Shown here: in pieces, positions 41,318 to 50,952 of the stretch
Position numbering within the stretch: the stretch's first letter is position 1
Layout of the letters: every line of letters starts with the position of its first letter
Origin: Paenibacillus albidus
GTDB taxonomy: Bacteria > Bacillota > Bacilli > Paenibacillales > Paenibacillaceae
Assembly (NCBI RefSeq): GCF_014644435.1
Contig: NZ_BMKR01000029.1
Span: 26,409-90,408 of the forward strand
Direction of reading: 5' to 3'
Length of the DNA: 64,000 nucleotides
Translations under genes and position numbers: made by a program
The notes under the pieces: model-generated
Told to the model about the DNA's origin: nothing
What the model saw: the letters and a program-made list of their open reading frames with translations, nothing else
Database searches by the model: none

Positions 41318-42024
41318 AAGCTTTAATTATTTCGGATATTCACAGCAACGTCAAAACGCTGGAATCGATCCGCAAGGCAGAATCCGACTGTGACGTGATT
41401 TATTGCGCGGGAGATCTTGTAGACTACGGGCCTTTCCCGCGGGAAGTTATCGAATGGGTGCATAAGAACGATGCGAATTGTGTTCGCGGCAACCATGACG
41501 ACATTATTATCGACCTGTACCGAAACGGCAATAGCGGTCACGATGTGGCGGAGGATGAGATCAAGTGGGCGCATTACAATGCAAGGCTGCTCGGCGAAGC
41601 GGAAATTTCCTTCCTCGAAAGCATACCGGTCTACCGCACATTCGAGATGGATGGCTATAGCTATACAATGCAGCATCTGTACGAAAACTATTTGACGATT
41701 GATAGCTTGCCCAAGTACGATGCTTTCTGGGCGGAACGCAACGGCAGGACAATTGGGGCCGAAGAAGATCGCCGCATTATTTTCGGACATACACATCGCA
41801 GATGCATTCATTATTTGAGTGACGACAGTTTGTGGCTGAATCCGGGAAGCGTGTCCTACCGCCGTCGCGACGATCCGTCGAAAGAAGCGCACTATTTCAC
41901 GATTACCGATGGCAAAATAGCGATGAAAAGTCTTGTCTATGACCGCACGCCTTTGCTCGAAGCGGCACAAAAGTTGCTGTTGAAAGAAGAAGAGATGAAG
42001 GTTGCGTACTTCTTTTTCGGGTAA
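41314..42024 (+). CDS. calcineurin-like metallophosphoesterase
   Basis: 236 residues with the five metal motifs: Asp8/His10 in IISDIHSN, CAGDLVDYG, RGNHDDIII, and FGHTHRR with the paired histidines near the C-terminal third; PGSVSYRR follows. This YfcE/PrpE-like group hydrolyses phosphodiesters or phosphomonoesters with two metal ions. Start ATG overlaps the preceding stop (ATGA). Substrate unknown. Confidence 0.87.
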   Translation: MKALIISDIHSNVKTLESIRKAESDCDVIYCAGDLVDYGPFPREVIEWVHKNDANCVRGNHDDIIIDLYRNGNSGHDVAEDEIKWAHYNARLLGEAEISFLESIPVYRTFEMDGYSYTMQHLYENYLTIDSLPKYDAFWAERNGRTIGAEEDRRIIFGHTHRRCIHYLSDDSLWLNPGSVSYRRRDDPSKEAHYFTITDGKIAMKSLVYDRTPLLEAAQKLLLKEEEMKVAYFFFG

Positions 42025-42242
42025 GCAGGCGGGAGAGCAGGCAACAACAATAGGGACGTATCCACGATTTGATGTCGGGATACGTCCTTTCTCATTTATT
42101 GTACACCGGCAGGTTGCGATTTACAGCTTGCAAGGCGATAATTCCTGCTCATTTTGCGCCTCAGTTTACATTTTTATGATTGCTTCATTTTTTTACACTA
42201 TGGCATGGGAAACGTATCTTTCATAATAGAGGTTGTGAAGTT

Positions 42243-42280
42243 GCGGATATGATCCTGCAGAGGCTGCGGATCATATCCGC
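42243..42280. repeat. 13-bp inverted repeat before the polysaccharide locus
   Basis: GCGGATATGATCC (42243-42255) and GGATCATATCCGC (42268-42280), a perfect 13-bp stem with a 12-base loop, 26 bases before the PL6 start codon. No T-run follows. It could be an operator for the AraC-type regulator, an mRNA 5' stem-loop, or a weak terminator. Confidence 0.55.
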
Positions 42281-42306
42281 CTATTCTATAGGAAGCAGGT
42301 GGGAAA

Positions 42307-43488
42307 ATGACTACTATTTATTGGGTATCGAGTAGCGACGAGTTGGCGGCAGCCATTGGCCGCGCAGAACCTGGTTCTTCGATCTTGTTGGCAGACGGCG
42401 TTTACGACCGGAATGAAGACTATATTATTGAAGGCAAAGTGGGATCGGACACCGCAATATTAAGCATTCGCGCTATAAATAAAGGAAAAGCGACGATAGC
42501 TGGAGAATCAAGTATACGGATCTTGAACTCTGCTTATGTAGAGGTGTGGGGGCTGCATTTCCAGGTCGAGCAGCGCGAATCTATCATTCTGGACGGTTCG
42601 CGGCATGTGAGGATTGCGCGGAATAGATTTGAGCCGCGACAGGTTGGGACGGAGTATAGCCTGCTGTCTGTGATGGGAAGCGGCAGCGGCTGGAACCGGA
42701 TCGAACGCAACGAGTTCGGGCCAAAGGCCGACCTCGGACCGCTCGTTATTTTTGATGGCGACGGTGAACAAATCTCACAGCATGATGTCATTGAATATAA
42801 TTATTTTCATCATATAGGCCCGCGTGTCGTCAATGGGCTTGAAGCGATCCGGCTCGGCCTGTCCGGCATCTCTCTCTCGAACGGCTATATTACAATTCAA
42901 CACAACCTGTTTGAAAATTGCGACGGAGAGCCCGAGATTATTTCGGTAAAAAGCTGCTATAATACAGTTCGGTACAACACATTCCTTAACTCCGCCGGCC
43001 AAGTGACAGCGCGTCACGGACATGGAAATCGCTTTCATAATAATGTATTTATCGGCGATGGCGTGAAGGAAGAAATGGGCGGATTTCGCATTTACGGCAA
43101 CGACCATTACATTTTTGATAATTATATGGAAAACTTGACGTTGGATGCGCTGCTCATTGACGGAGGCAACTACGATGGCGGACCGGACGGCTATCCCGAG
43201 GCGCCGACGCAGGAGGAACTGAGGAAACATTGGCGCGTCTATCGCGCCAGTGTAGTGAATAATACGATTGTCAATTGTCGTCACGGCATTACGCTCGGCA
43301 AGCGGATTCCTTATGCGCCGGAGCAATGCGTAATCGCTTACAATCGAATATGCGGCAAGGAGCAGCCGGCCATCTATGAATACCGGCCGTCTCCGGCGGT
43401 TTGTATTAACAATTATAAAGCGGATGTCGCGGATATTCGTTGTCCGGCTATTCTGACAAGAATTGACGTCGGTCCCGACTCCGACTAA
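42307..43488 (+). CDS. polysaccharide lyase family 6, intracellular
   Basis: 393 residues, one right-handed beta-helix and no signal peptide. It resembles chondroitinase B/alginate lyase (PL6). The catalytic Lys215 in EIISVKSCYNTV and Arg236 in TARHGHGN are 21 residues apart, as in chondroitinase B. NCDGEPEI and EAIRLGLSG line the calcium and substrate groove. It cleaves uronate-containing chains by beta-elimination. Being cytoplasmic, it would act on imported oligosaccharides. First gene of the locus; GGAAGCAGGTGGG upstream. Confidence 0.85.
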   Translation: MTTIYWVSSSDELAAAIGRAEPGSSILLADGVYDRNEDYIIEGKVGSDTAILSIRAINKGKATIAGESSIRILNSAYVEVWGLHFQVEQRESIILDGSRHVRIARNRFEPRQVGTEYSLLSVMGSGSGWNRIERNEFGPKADLGPLVIFDGDGEQISQHDVIEYNYFHHIGPRVVNGLEAIRLGLSGISLSNGYITIQHNLFENCDGEPEIISVKSCYNTVRYNTFLNSAGQVTARHGHGNRFHNNVFIGDGVKEEMGGFRIYGNDHYIFDNYMENLTLDALLIDGGNYDGGPDGYPEAPTQEELRKHWRVYRASVVNNTIVNCRHGITLGKRIPYAPEQCVIAYNRICGKEQPAIYEYRPSPAVCINNYKADVADIRCPAILTRIDVGPDSD

Positions 43489-43509
43489 AGCTAACATGGA
43501 GGAGAACCT

Positions 43510-45864
43510 ATGGCCCAAACTCGAAACCGGTGGACAATCTATCTGAAGCAGCTCCGGCATAAAAATCGCAGCGTATTCCTGACCTGGATGCTTTCCTACG
43601 TCTCGGTGCTGCTCGTGCCCATTCTGATCAGCGGCGTTATATACGGCGCGACGCTGAACGTTGTAAAGGCTGAAATTAACCGTGCCAACCAATCTATTCT
43701 TCTTCAGATGGAGCAAGCCATAGATAGCCAGTTCAAAGGAATCGAGAGTCTAAGCCTCGAGGTGAGCCTCAACAGGCGAATCGCAGCATTTATTTCGGCC
43801 GATACCAATCTGTCTGATTCGGACCACTACGATATATACCAAATCGCTAATGATTTGCGCGTATACGAAATCGCTAACGATTTTCTTGAAGGCATTTATA
43901 TTTACTACAAAAATAGCGATACGGTCATCGCCCGCAACAACCGTATGAACATCGAAGCGTTATACGACCATATTCGCCTTGAAGAGCATATGCCGTTCCA
44001 GTCGTTTCGAGAATATTTTGACCAATGGTACATTAAAGGCTACCACTCCGTTGTTGTGTCTGAAGAGAATGAGTGGCGGCCTACGGTCATGTATGCCCAA
44101 AATGTGAACTCAACAATCATGAATCAACCTGGAGCTGTCTTGCTGTTCATGATTGACCGCAGCAAGCTGCTGGAGCAAGCTTCGGCGCCTGAGAAAGGTA
44201 CGATCTTTATTCTGGATGAAGATAACCGGTTCATTGCGTCTACGGGCGAGTCGCTGTCGGAACCTGCTCTACTATACGGCGATATGCCGGAAGAATCGGG
44301 ACAACTTGAGATCGAGACTGCCGGCCGCCGGCTTGTTGCATCCTACACAACCTCGTCCATTACGGGATGGAAATATGTGATGACGCTACCGGCGAACGTA
44401 TATCACCAGAAGATGAACGTGGTAGAGCAATTGACGATCGCCAGCATCTTGCTTTGCCTTATTGTTGGCGGTGGCGTGACGTATTGGCTCCTCAAGCGGA
44501 ACTACCTGCCGATCCATGCGCTGATCCAGAGCTTGTCGTTCAAGGCGGGTTTTACCTTTGATCGCGGCTCCAATGAATACTCCTTTCTGGAGCAGGCGCT
44601 GAGCAGCACCTTCCATGAGAAGGAGGAGCTTCATTACAAGCTGAATCAGCATAACAATACACTCAGATCGCACTTTTTGCAGCGGCTGCTGAAGGGGCAA
44701 CTCGACAGCCATATCCCGTTGCACGAATCGTTCTCAGCCTATGATCTGCGTTTCCCGCTGGGCGGATTTTCTGTTATTTTGCTGCGCATCGAGCATTTCG
44801 GCAAGTTCCATCGGAAGGATGAGGATCAGGTCCATAACAAGCGGTTGCTGCACTTCCTGATCGCCAACGTGGTCGAGGAGGTCGCGCGAAAGTCAGTAAA
44901 CGCCTATGCGGTAGAGCTGGACCAGGAGTTGCTCGCCTGCATCGTCAACCATCAGCTTGCATCGCCGGCGGAGCAGCGGGGGGAGCTGAGGCACATCGCG
45001 GAAGAAACGATGTCGTTCATCTCCAATCATGCCCATGTCCAGTTGACCGCTGCCATCAGCGCGCAACAGGAGGGCGAATATGGCATCTTCCAGGCGTTCC
45101 AGGAAGCGATCGAGGCGATGGAATACCGTATCATTGCAGGCAGCGGGGGCATTATTCATTATGGGGACCTGGGCGGCAACGACAACCCAGGGGCTGCTCC
45201 AGGTGGTTATTTTTATCCGCTCAAGGCCGAGCAGCAATTGATCGTTATGGTTCGCGAAGGGCAGCTTGATAAGGCGAAAGCGTTCGTCGGGGAGATCATT
45301 CAGAAAAATGTGACGACGGAGCCGTTTCCTTTTCATACAGCCAAATGTCTCATGTTCGATTTAATGGCTACGCTGCAAAAAGTAATCGGTGAAATCCGCA
45401 TCGCGGGCAAGCCGGATATGCCTGACGGAGTGCGCGCCATCGAACGCCTGATGCAATGCCAGACGGTAGGGGAGATGCGCAGCCAGCTTTACGATATGCT
45501 AGAGCTTCTGTGCGGCTACGTTAATAATAACCGCGAATACTGCAGCAATCCGCTAATCGATAAAGTCATGAAATATGTCAACGAGTATTATCAGGACGAG
45601 AACCTAAACATTTCGATGATCGGGGAGGCCTTCTCCATGACGCCGTCGTATGTTTCCAAACTGTTCAAGGATATTGCCGGCGAATCTCTGCTCGATTATA
45701 TTAACAAGACGCGACTGGTGCAGGCCAAATTGCTGCTTAGCGGCGGGAAATATACGGTCAGCGAAATATCGCTGAAGGTTGGTTACAACGATGTGAATAC
45801 CTTCCACCGCATATTCAAAAAATTTGAAGGGATAACGCCCGGGCGCTACAGGGAAGTCAAGTAG
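43510..45864 (+). CDS. membrane-anchored AraC-type transcriptional regulator
   Basis: 784 residues. N-terminal membrane segment (VFLTWMLSYVSVLLVPILIS), an extracellular dCache-like sensor (about 45-300), a second membrane segment (IASILLCLIVGGGVTYWLLK), a cytoplasmic linker, and a C-terminal AraC DNA-binding domain (YQDENLNISMIGEAFSMTPS, VGYNDVNTFHRIFKKFEGIT, PGRYRE). This one-component architecture is common in Paenibacillus next to LplABC-type sugar ABC genes and senses sugars outside the cell. It presumably activates this locus. GGAGGAG precedes the ATG. Confidence 0.9.
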   Translation: MAQTRNRWTIYLKQLRHKNRSVFLTWMLSYVSVLLVPILISGVIYGATLNVVKAEINRANQSILLQMEQAIDSQFKGIESLSLEVSLNRRIAAFISADTNLSDSDHYDIYQIANDLRVYEIANDFLEGIYIYYKNSDTVIARNNRMNIEALYDHIRLEEHMPFQSFREYFDQWYIKGYHSVVVSEENEWRPTVMYAQNVNSTIMNQPGAVLLFMIDRSKLLEQASAPEKGTIFILDEDNRFIASTGESLSEPALLYGDMPEESGQLEIETAGRRLVASYTTSSITGWKYVMTLPANVYHQKMNVVEQLTIASILLCLIVGGGVTYWLLKRNYLPIHALIQSLSFKAGFTFDRGSNEYSFLEQALSSTFHEKEELHYKLNQHNNTLRSHFLQRLLKGQLDSHIPLHESFSAYDLRFPLGGFSVILLRIEHFGKFHRKDEDQVHNKRLLHFLIANVVEEVARKSVNAYAVELDQELLACIVNHQLASPAEQRGELRHIAEETMSFISNHAHVQLTAAISAQQEGEYGIFQAFQEAIEAMEYRIIAGSGGIIHYGDLGGNDNPGAAPGGYFYPLKAEQQLIVMVREGQLDKAKAFVGEIIQKNVTTEPFPFHTAKCLMFDLMATLQKVIGEIRIAGKPDMPDGVRAIERLMQCQTVGEMRSQLYDMLELLCGYVNNNREYCSNPLIDKVMKYVNEYYQDENLNISMIGEAFSMTPSYVSKLFKDIAGESLLDYINKTRLVQAKLLLSGGKYTVSEISLKVGYNDVNTFHRIFKKFEGITPGRYREVK

Positions 45865-46038
45865 CTCTCGGGCTTTTCTTTTCAAGAAAAAGTGGCAAAC
45901 ATGCGCTTTTGTTACCCTCATTTTTGAGAAATTGCAGTATATTTTAGGTTTTAACGATGGCTTGCGGCACCGGATTTACGTTATGTTGAAAGCGTATTCA
46001 AACCAACTCAATCGAGACGAAAAGAACGGAGGGGCTCA

Positions 46039-47709
46039 ATGGCGAAAAATCGCAACGGCAAGACTTGTAAAAGGCTGCAGCTCACACTGGGGATCGTATT
46101 GGTACTTTCATTGTTGTTAACAGCATGCTCCAGTAATGGAGGCTCCGGGAACAAGGATAAGACAGAGCCGACTCAAAGCGCCGTCAGCAATAAGAGCGGC
46201 GAAGGCGTAAGCAAAGGCAACGAGGGATCGGATAAGCCGGTGTATCCGCTGGATACGAAAGATACTTTCTCGTACTGGGCTCCAATCAACGGAAACCTGA
46301 TTACATTTACAACGAATCTGGCGGAAGCACCGATCGGGAAGGCGATTGCAGAAGCTACCGGTGTGAAAGTGAACTACATCCACCCGACCGACGGTCAAGC
46401 TGAAGAGCAGTTTAATTTGTTGCTGGCTTCCAGCAAGCTGCCGGATGTGCTGGAGTACGACTGGAGTATTTATCCGGGTGGACCGGAGAAGGCGATTTCA
46501 GACGGGGTTATCGTACCGCTAAACGATTTGATCGACCAATATGCGCCTAACCTGAAGAAGATGCTGGAAGCTAATCCGGAGCTTGATAAAATGGTAAAAA
46601 CAGATAGTGGACAATATTACGTCTTCCCGATGGTGCGCAACGCGGAAGGATTAGTCTTCCGCGGACCTATGCTGCGCAAAGATTGGTTGGATGAGCTAGG
46701 GCTGCAATTGCCTGTAACGATAGACGATTGGCATAAGGTTCTGACGGCGTTCAAAGAGAAAAAAGGCGCCGTAGCACCGCTGACGGCGCTATATGCGAAC
46801 AAAATGAATTTGCAGGACGCGTTCTTCGGCGCATACAAAACGTCGCACGGCTTCTATATTGACGACCAAGGCAAAGTGAAATACGGCCCGTTAGATCCGC
46901 AATACAAGGATGTTATGACGTTGTTCCGCCAGTGGTATTCCGAAGGGCTGATTGATAAAGACTTCCCGATCGTCGAGCGCGACACGCTGGATAAGCGGCT
47001 TCTGAACGGCGAGTCCGGCGCGACTATTTTCCTGCTGGGCGGCGGCATGGGCAAATGGCTGGAGTCCGGCAAAGCCCAAAATCCGGCTTTTGATCTCGTA
47101 GCGGCTCCTTATCCGGTATTGAAAGCAGGCGAAAAACCGTTCACAGGACAGCGCGATTTCAAATATAACCCGAAAGCAAGCGCGGCCGTGACGACATCGG
47201 CGAAAGACCTGGAAACGATCGTAAAATGGCTGGACTTCGCATTTAGCGAGCAAGGAACCATGATGTACAACTTCGGCGTTGAAGGCGAAAGCTACACGAT
47301 GGACAACGGCGTTCCGAAATTTACCGATATGATCGTAAAAAACGATAAGTACACTTCACAGCAGATGTTGGCTCAGTATACGGTTCCGAACGGTCCATTT
47401 CCGATGCATGAGCAAAAAACGACCAACACGTTCCCACAACAGGACGAGGCGGTCCAGATTTGGTCGGAGACCGATGCGGCGAAACATATTTTGCCCGCGT
47501 TCATTACGCCTACTGTAGATGAGAGCAAGAAGGTAGCGCAGACGATGACGGCAATCAACACGTATCTGGAAGAAATGTTCATCAAATTTGTAATGGGCAA
47601 CGAGCCGCTCGACAAGTTCGACAGCTTTGTGAAGCAGCTGGAAGATATGGGGATTCGCGATGTAATCGACATCTATCAAGGCGCCTTGGATCGCTACAAC
47701 AACAGATAA
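46039..47709 (+). CDS. extracellular solute-binding lipoprotein (LplA-like)
   Basis: 556 residues. The signal peptide ends in lipobox LLTACSSNGG (Cys31), with a Ser/Gly/Lys linker and then a family 1-type solute-binding fold: LLLASSKLPDVLEYDWSIYP, PMLRKDWLDELGLQLPVTID and ITPTVDESKKVAQTMTAINT are typical of the long LplA/YtcQ group. It captures oligosaccharides, probably unsaturated uronate oligomers released by the secreted PL6 enzyme, and delivers them to the two permeases that follow. No ATPase gene is present, as is usual for systems using a shared MsmK-type ATPase. Confidence 0.9.
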   Translation: MAKNRNGKTCKRLQLTLGIVLVLSLLLTACSSNGGSGNKDKTEPTQSAVSNKSGEGVSKGNEGSDKPVYPLDTKDTFSYWAPINGNLITFTTNLAEAPIGKAIAEATGVKVNYIHPTDGQAEEQFNLLLASSKLPDVLEYDWSIYPGGPEKAISDGVIVPLNDLIDQYAPNLKKMLEANPELDKMVKTDSGQYYVFPMVRNAEGLVFRGPMLRKDWLDELGLQLPVTIDDWHKVLTAFKEKKGAVAPLTALYANKMNLQDAFFGAYKTSHGFYIDDQGKVKYGPLDPQYKDVMTLFRQWYSEGLIDKDFPIVERDTLDKRLLNGESGATIFLLGGGMGKWLESGKAQNPAFDLVAAPYPVLKAGEKPFTGQRDFKYNPKASAAVTTSAKDLETIVKWLDFAFSEQGTMMYNFGVEGESYTMDNGVPKFTDMIVKNDKYTSQQMLAQYTVPNGPFPMHEQKTTNTFPQQDEAVQIWSETDAAKHILPAFITPTVDESKKVAQTMTAINTYLEEMFIKFVMGNEPLDKFDSFVKQLEDMGIRDVIDIYQGALDRYNNR

Positions 47710-47813
47710 CTCCATGTATCGTCCCACGGCTGGCTGCAGGCTGCCGTGGGGGCAAGGGAATGGTGCAGCCATCCCCTGCCGATGATGCTGGATGTGGATA
47801 GGAGGAGAAGGAT

Positions 47814-48767
47814 ATGGCTCAGTTGAAGCTGGGACGCAGCAAAGTCACGCATGCCGGTCGTCTGCCGCTTAATATCGCGAAAGACATGGTTAAGAACAAA
47901 TATTTGTACATGATGCTTACTCCTGTTTTGTTATATTTCATTATTTTTCATTATTTCCCGATGTACGGTTCGATTATTGCATTCAAGGATTTTAACCCCC
48001 GGCTTGGAATTGGGGGCAGCGCGTGGGTAGGACTGGAGCATTTCAAAGACTTTTTTGGCGGGATGTATTTTTGGCGGGTGTTTAAAAACACTCTGATGAT
48101 TAGCTTGTACGATCTCATTTTCGGTTTTCCCGCTCCGCTTATTCTCGCCTTGTTGCTTAATGAGGTGAAAAATGCGCTGTTCAAGCGTTCGGTTCAGACG
48201 ATTACTTATTTGCCGCATTTTATTTCGCTTGTCATTATTTGTGGTATGATCAAGGATTTTACGAGCAGTGACGGCGTCATCAACGATATTATCGCATTTT
48301 TCGGCGGTGAGCGGGTTACGATGCTGCTGGAGCCGTCTTTTTTCCGGACAATCTTCGTTTCGTCGAATATATGGCAGCATATAGGCTGGGGTACAATTAT
48401 TTATTTGGCCGCGCTGTCTGCGATCGATCTCGAGCAATATGAAGCTTGCAAGATCGACGGGGGTGGACGCTGGAAGCAGATGCTTCATGTTACTCTACCC
48501 GGTCTGCTCCCCGTTTTCGTTATATTGCTCATCCTGGACATTGGCCGAATTATGAGCGTTGGCTTCGAGAAAGTTATTCTATTGTACAACCCGACCACTT
48601 ATGTGACAGCGGATGTCATTTCCTCTTATGTGTACCGGATCGGGCTTCAAGATTTTCAATTCAGTTTCAGCTCCGCTGTCGGATTGTTCAACTCCGTGAT
48701 TAACTTCGCGCTTGTTGTCGGCTCCAACTGGATAAGCCGGAAGTTGAACAATACGGGTTTGTGGTAG
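47814..48767 (+). CDS. sugar ABC transporter permease (LplB-like)
   Basis: 317 residues, six membrane segments. The N-terminal YLYMMLTPVLLYFIIFHYFP is typical of LplB, and the EAA coupling loop reads EQYEACKIDGGGRWKQMLHV. AGGAGGAG before the ATG. With the next gene it forms the membrane channel of the oligosaccharide importer. Confidence 0.92.
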   Translation: MAQLKLGRSKVTHAGRLPLNIAKDMVKNKYLYMMLTPVLLYFIIFHYFPMYGSIIAFKDFNPRLGIGGSAWVGLEHFKDFFGGMYFWRVFKNTLMISLYDLIFGFPAPLILALLLNEVKNALFKRSVQTITYLPHFISLVIICGMIKDFTSSDGVINDIIAFFGGERVTMLLEPSFFRTIFVSSNIWQHIGWGTIIYLAALSAIDLEQYEACKIDGGGRWKQMLHVTLPGLLPVFVILLILDIGRIMSVGFEKVILLYNPTTYVTADVISSYVYRIGLQDFQFSFSSAVGLFNSVINFALVVGSNWISRKLNNTGLW

Positions 48768-48782
48768 AGGAGGAGGGTTCGA

Positions 48783-49658
48783 ATGCGAGTAAGCTTGGGT
48801 GAACATATATTCCGGGTTTGCAATACGCTGTTTTTGACCGCGCTCATGATTGCAACAATGTACCCAATTCTATACGTGGCATTTGCTTCATTCAGCGAAC
48901 CAGCGCTGATGATGGCGCATAAGGGCATTCTTTGGAAGCCGCTGGGCTTCTCGCTTGAAACATATGGGGCGGTATTCAGCAACCCGATGATCCTGCTCGG
49001 CTACCGCAACACGTTATTTATTGTCATTGTAGGCGTGGCTCTCAATTTGCTGCTTACTTCCTTTGCCGCATACGCCTTGTCCAGAAAAACGTTGCAATAT
49101 CGCAAGCAGCTTACGTTGTTTATCGTGTTTACCATGTTTTTCAACGGTGGATTAATTCCGTTCTACTTGCTGGTCAGAGGGCTGGGCATTACGGACACGC
49201 TGTGGGCGCTGATCCTGCCTACCGCAATAAGCGCATTTAACCTCATTATCATGCGAACATCGTTCGAGGCAGTGCCGGATGCGCTGGAAGAGTCGGCCAA
49301 GATCGACGGCGCCAACGACTTTGGCATTCTGTTCCGCATCTTCCTGCCGCTATGCAAGCCCGTGCTTGCAGTGGTAGGCCTGTATTACGGAGTAAGCCAC
49401 TGGAACTCCTGGTTTAACGCCATGATCTTCCTTCAGGATCGGTCGCTGTATCCGTTGCAGTTGATCCTGCGAGAAATTTTGATTATTGGCGAGGCAAACT
49501 CCATGGCGGAAGGAGCCTCCCAGGATGAGATCATCATATTGGGCGAGACATTGAAATACGCCACGATTATGGTGGCGACCCTTCCGATTTTTCTGGTCTA
49601 TCCGCTATTGCAAAAATATTTCGTAAAAGGCGCCTTGATCGGTGCCATTAAAGGTTAG
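48783..49658 (+). CDS. sugar ABC transporter permease (LplC/YtcP-like)
   Basis: 291 residues, six membrane segments. EAA loop DALEESAKIDGANDFGILFR, and the C-terminal VYPLLQKYFVKGALIGAIKG, which is almost invariant in this permease group. GGAGGAGGG before the ATG, 15 bases after lplB-like. Partner of the preceding permease. Confidence 0.92.
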   Translation: MRVSLGEHIFRVCNTLFLTALMIATMYPILYVAFASFSEPALMMAHKGILWKPLGFSLETYGAVFSNPMILLGYRNTLFIVIVGVALNLLLTSFAAYALSRKTLQYRKQLTLFIVFTMFFNGGLIPFYLLVRGLGITDTLWALILPTAISAFNLIIMRTSFEAVPDALEESAKIDGANDFGILFRIFLPLCKPVLAVVGLYYGVSHWNSWFNAMIFLQDRSLYPLQLILREILIIGEANSMAEGASQDEIIILGETLKYATIMVATLPIFLVYPLLQKYFVKGALIGAIKG

Positions 49659-49679
49659 GAGAAGGGGTGGAATTCAGAG

Positions 49680-50810
49680 ATGAGCAATGAAAATGTGAAA
49701 CTGAAACCATCCGAGCTGACGGCTTGGTGGGATAAAGTGAAGATTAAAGTTGATCATATGATCGAAGCGGGCTGGACAGAAGCGCCGCATGTTTCGGCGG
49801 CGGGCAAATATGACCAGATCAAAGTGGATCAGTGGATTTCGGGCTTCTGGCCGGGCATTCTGTGGATTCTGTACGATATGACCGGCGAGCAACGTTATCG
49901 GGAGGAGGCGGAGCCTTGGGACGAACGCATGGAGCAATGTTACTTGCGGGACAACCATTTCCACCACGATGTCGGCTTTCAGTTCCTGCCGACATCGGTT
50001 ATCCGCTACAAGCTGACCGGCGACCCGGACGCTCGGCGGCGCGGGCTGTTCGCCGCCAACTATCTGGCGGGCAGGTACAACCCGGCAGGACAGTTCATTC
50101 GAGCCTGGCCCCGCAACCAGACGGGTTGGTCGATCATCGATTCGATGATGAATTTGCCGCTTCTGTTCTGGGCGAGTGAAGAAAGCGATGATCCGCGCTT
50201 CAAGCATATTGCGGTCGCCCATGCAGATATGGTGCTTCGCTCATTCATCCGAGGCGACGGCTCGGTGCATCATATCGTTATCTTCGATCCGGAGACGGGC
50301 GAAGTGGAGCGTTATGACGGCGGACAGGGCTTCGCGCCGCAATCGTCCTGGTCGCGGGGCCAAGCTTGGGCGCTCTACGGGATGAGCTGCGCTTACCGCT
50401 ATACGGGAGAAGCGCGTTACTTGAATGCGGCGAAGGGGGTGGCGCATTATTTCATCAGCGCGTTGGCGGAAGACGATGTGCCGCATTGGGACTTCCGTGC
50501 GGCGACCGACTTGACGGACGAGCCGCGCGACACCTCGGCGGCGAGCTGCGCAGCATCTGGCTTGATCGATATCGCGTCGCAGGTGGCTCCTGAGGAAGCC
50601 GCTTTATATCAGCGCGCGGCCACGCGCATTCTTCGCTCGCTGTCGAACAACTACAGTTCGCTCTACAAGCCGGAGTATGAAGGCATCCTGCTCGGCGCAA
50701 CCGGTCATAAGCCAGTCAATACCAACATCAACGTATCGCTGATTTACGGCGATTACTATTATATTGAAGCTTTGGCGAAGAGCAAAGGCTGGAACCAGCA
50801 TGTTTTTTAA
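49680..50810 (+). CDS. GH88 unsaturated glucuronyl hydrolase
   Basis: 376 residues, (alpha/alpha)6 barrel with no signal peptide. DQWISGFWPGILW carries the first conserved acidic residue, and Asp154 in WSIIDSMMNLPLLFW is the catalytic one (D149 in the Bacillus GL1 enzyme). DTSAASCAASGLIDIA is also typical. It removes the 4,5-unsaturated uronic acid left by lyases through vinyl-ether hydration. It therefore completes intracellular breakdown of oligosaccharides produced by the PL6 enzymes. Confidence 0.9.
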   Translation: MSNENVKLKPSELTAWWDKVKIKVDHMIEAGWTEAPHVSAAGKYDQIKVDQWISGFWPGILWILYDMTGEQRYREEAEPWDERMEQCYLRDNHFHHDVGFQFLPTSVIRYKLTGDPDARRRGLFAANYLAGRYNPAGQFIRAWPRNQTGWSIIDSMMNLPLLFWASEESDDPRFKHIAVAHADMVLRSFIRGDGSVHHIVIFDPETGEVERYDGGQGFAPQSSWSRGQAWALYGMSCAYRYTGEARYLNAAKGVAHYFISALAEDDVPHWDFRAATDLTDEPRDTSAASCAASGLIDIASQVAPEEAALYQRAATRILRSLSNNYSSLYKPEYEGILLGATGHKPVNTNINVSLIYGDYYYIEALAKSKGWNQHVF

Positions 50811-50952
50811 GCGGGATCAAAGGCCGTAATCACGAAGCCGGGGGGACAGGAAGCTCCTCCCGGCTTCCGTATTCTTGAGAGGAGGTGCCGGACGGAACGA
50901 AGGGAATGATTCAATAACCATCATTTCATAATGGAAAGGATGAAAATGAATT

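Noticed and set aside
42775..43716. 313-codon minus-strand ORF spanning the PL6/AraC junction
   Set aside because: It overlaps two real genes on the other strand and has no ribosome site.
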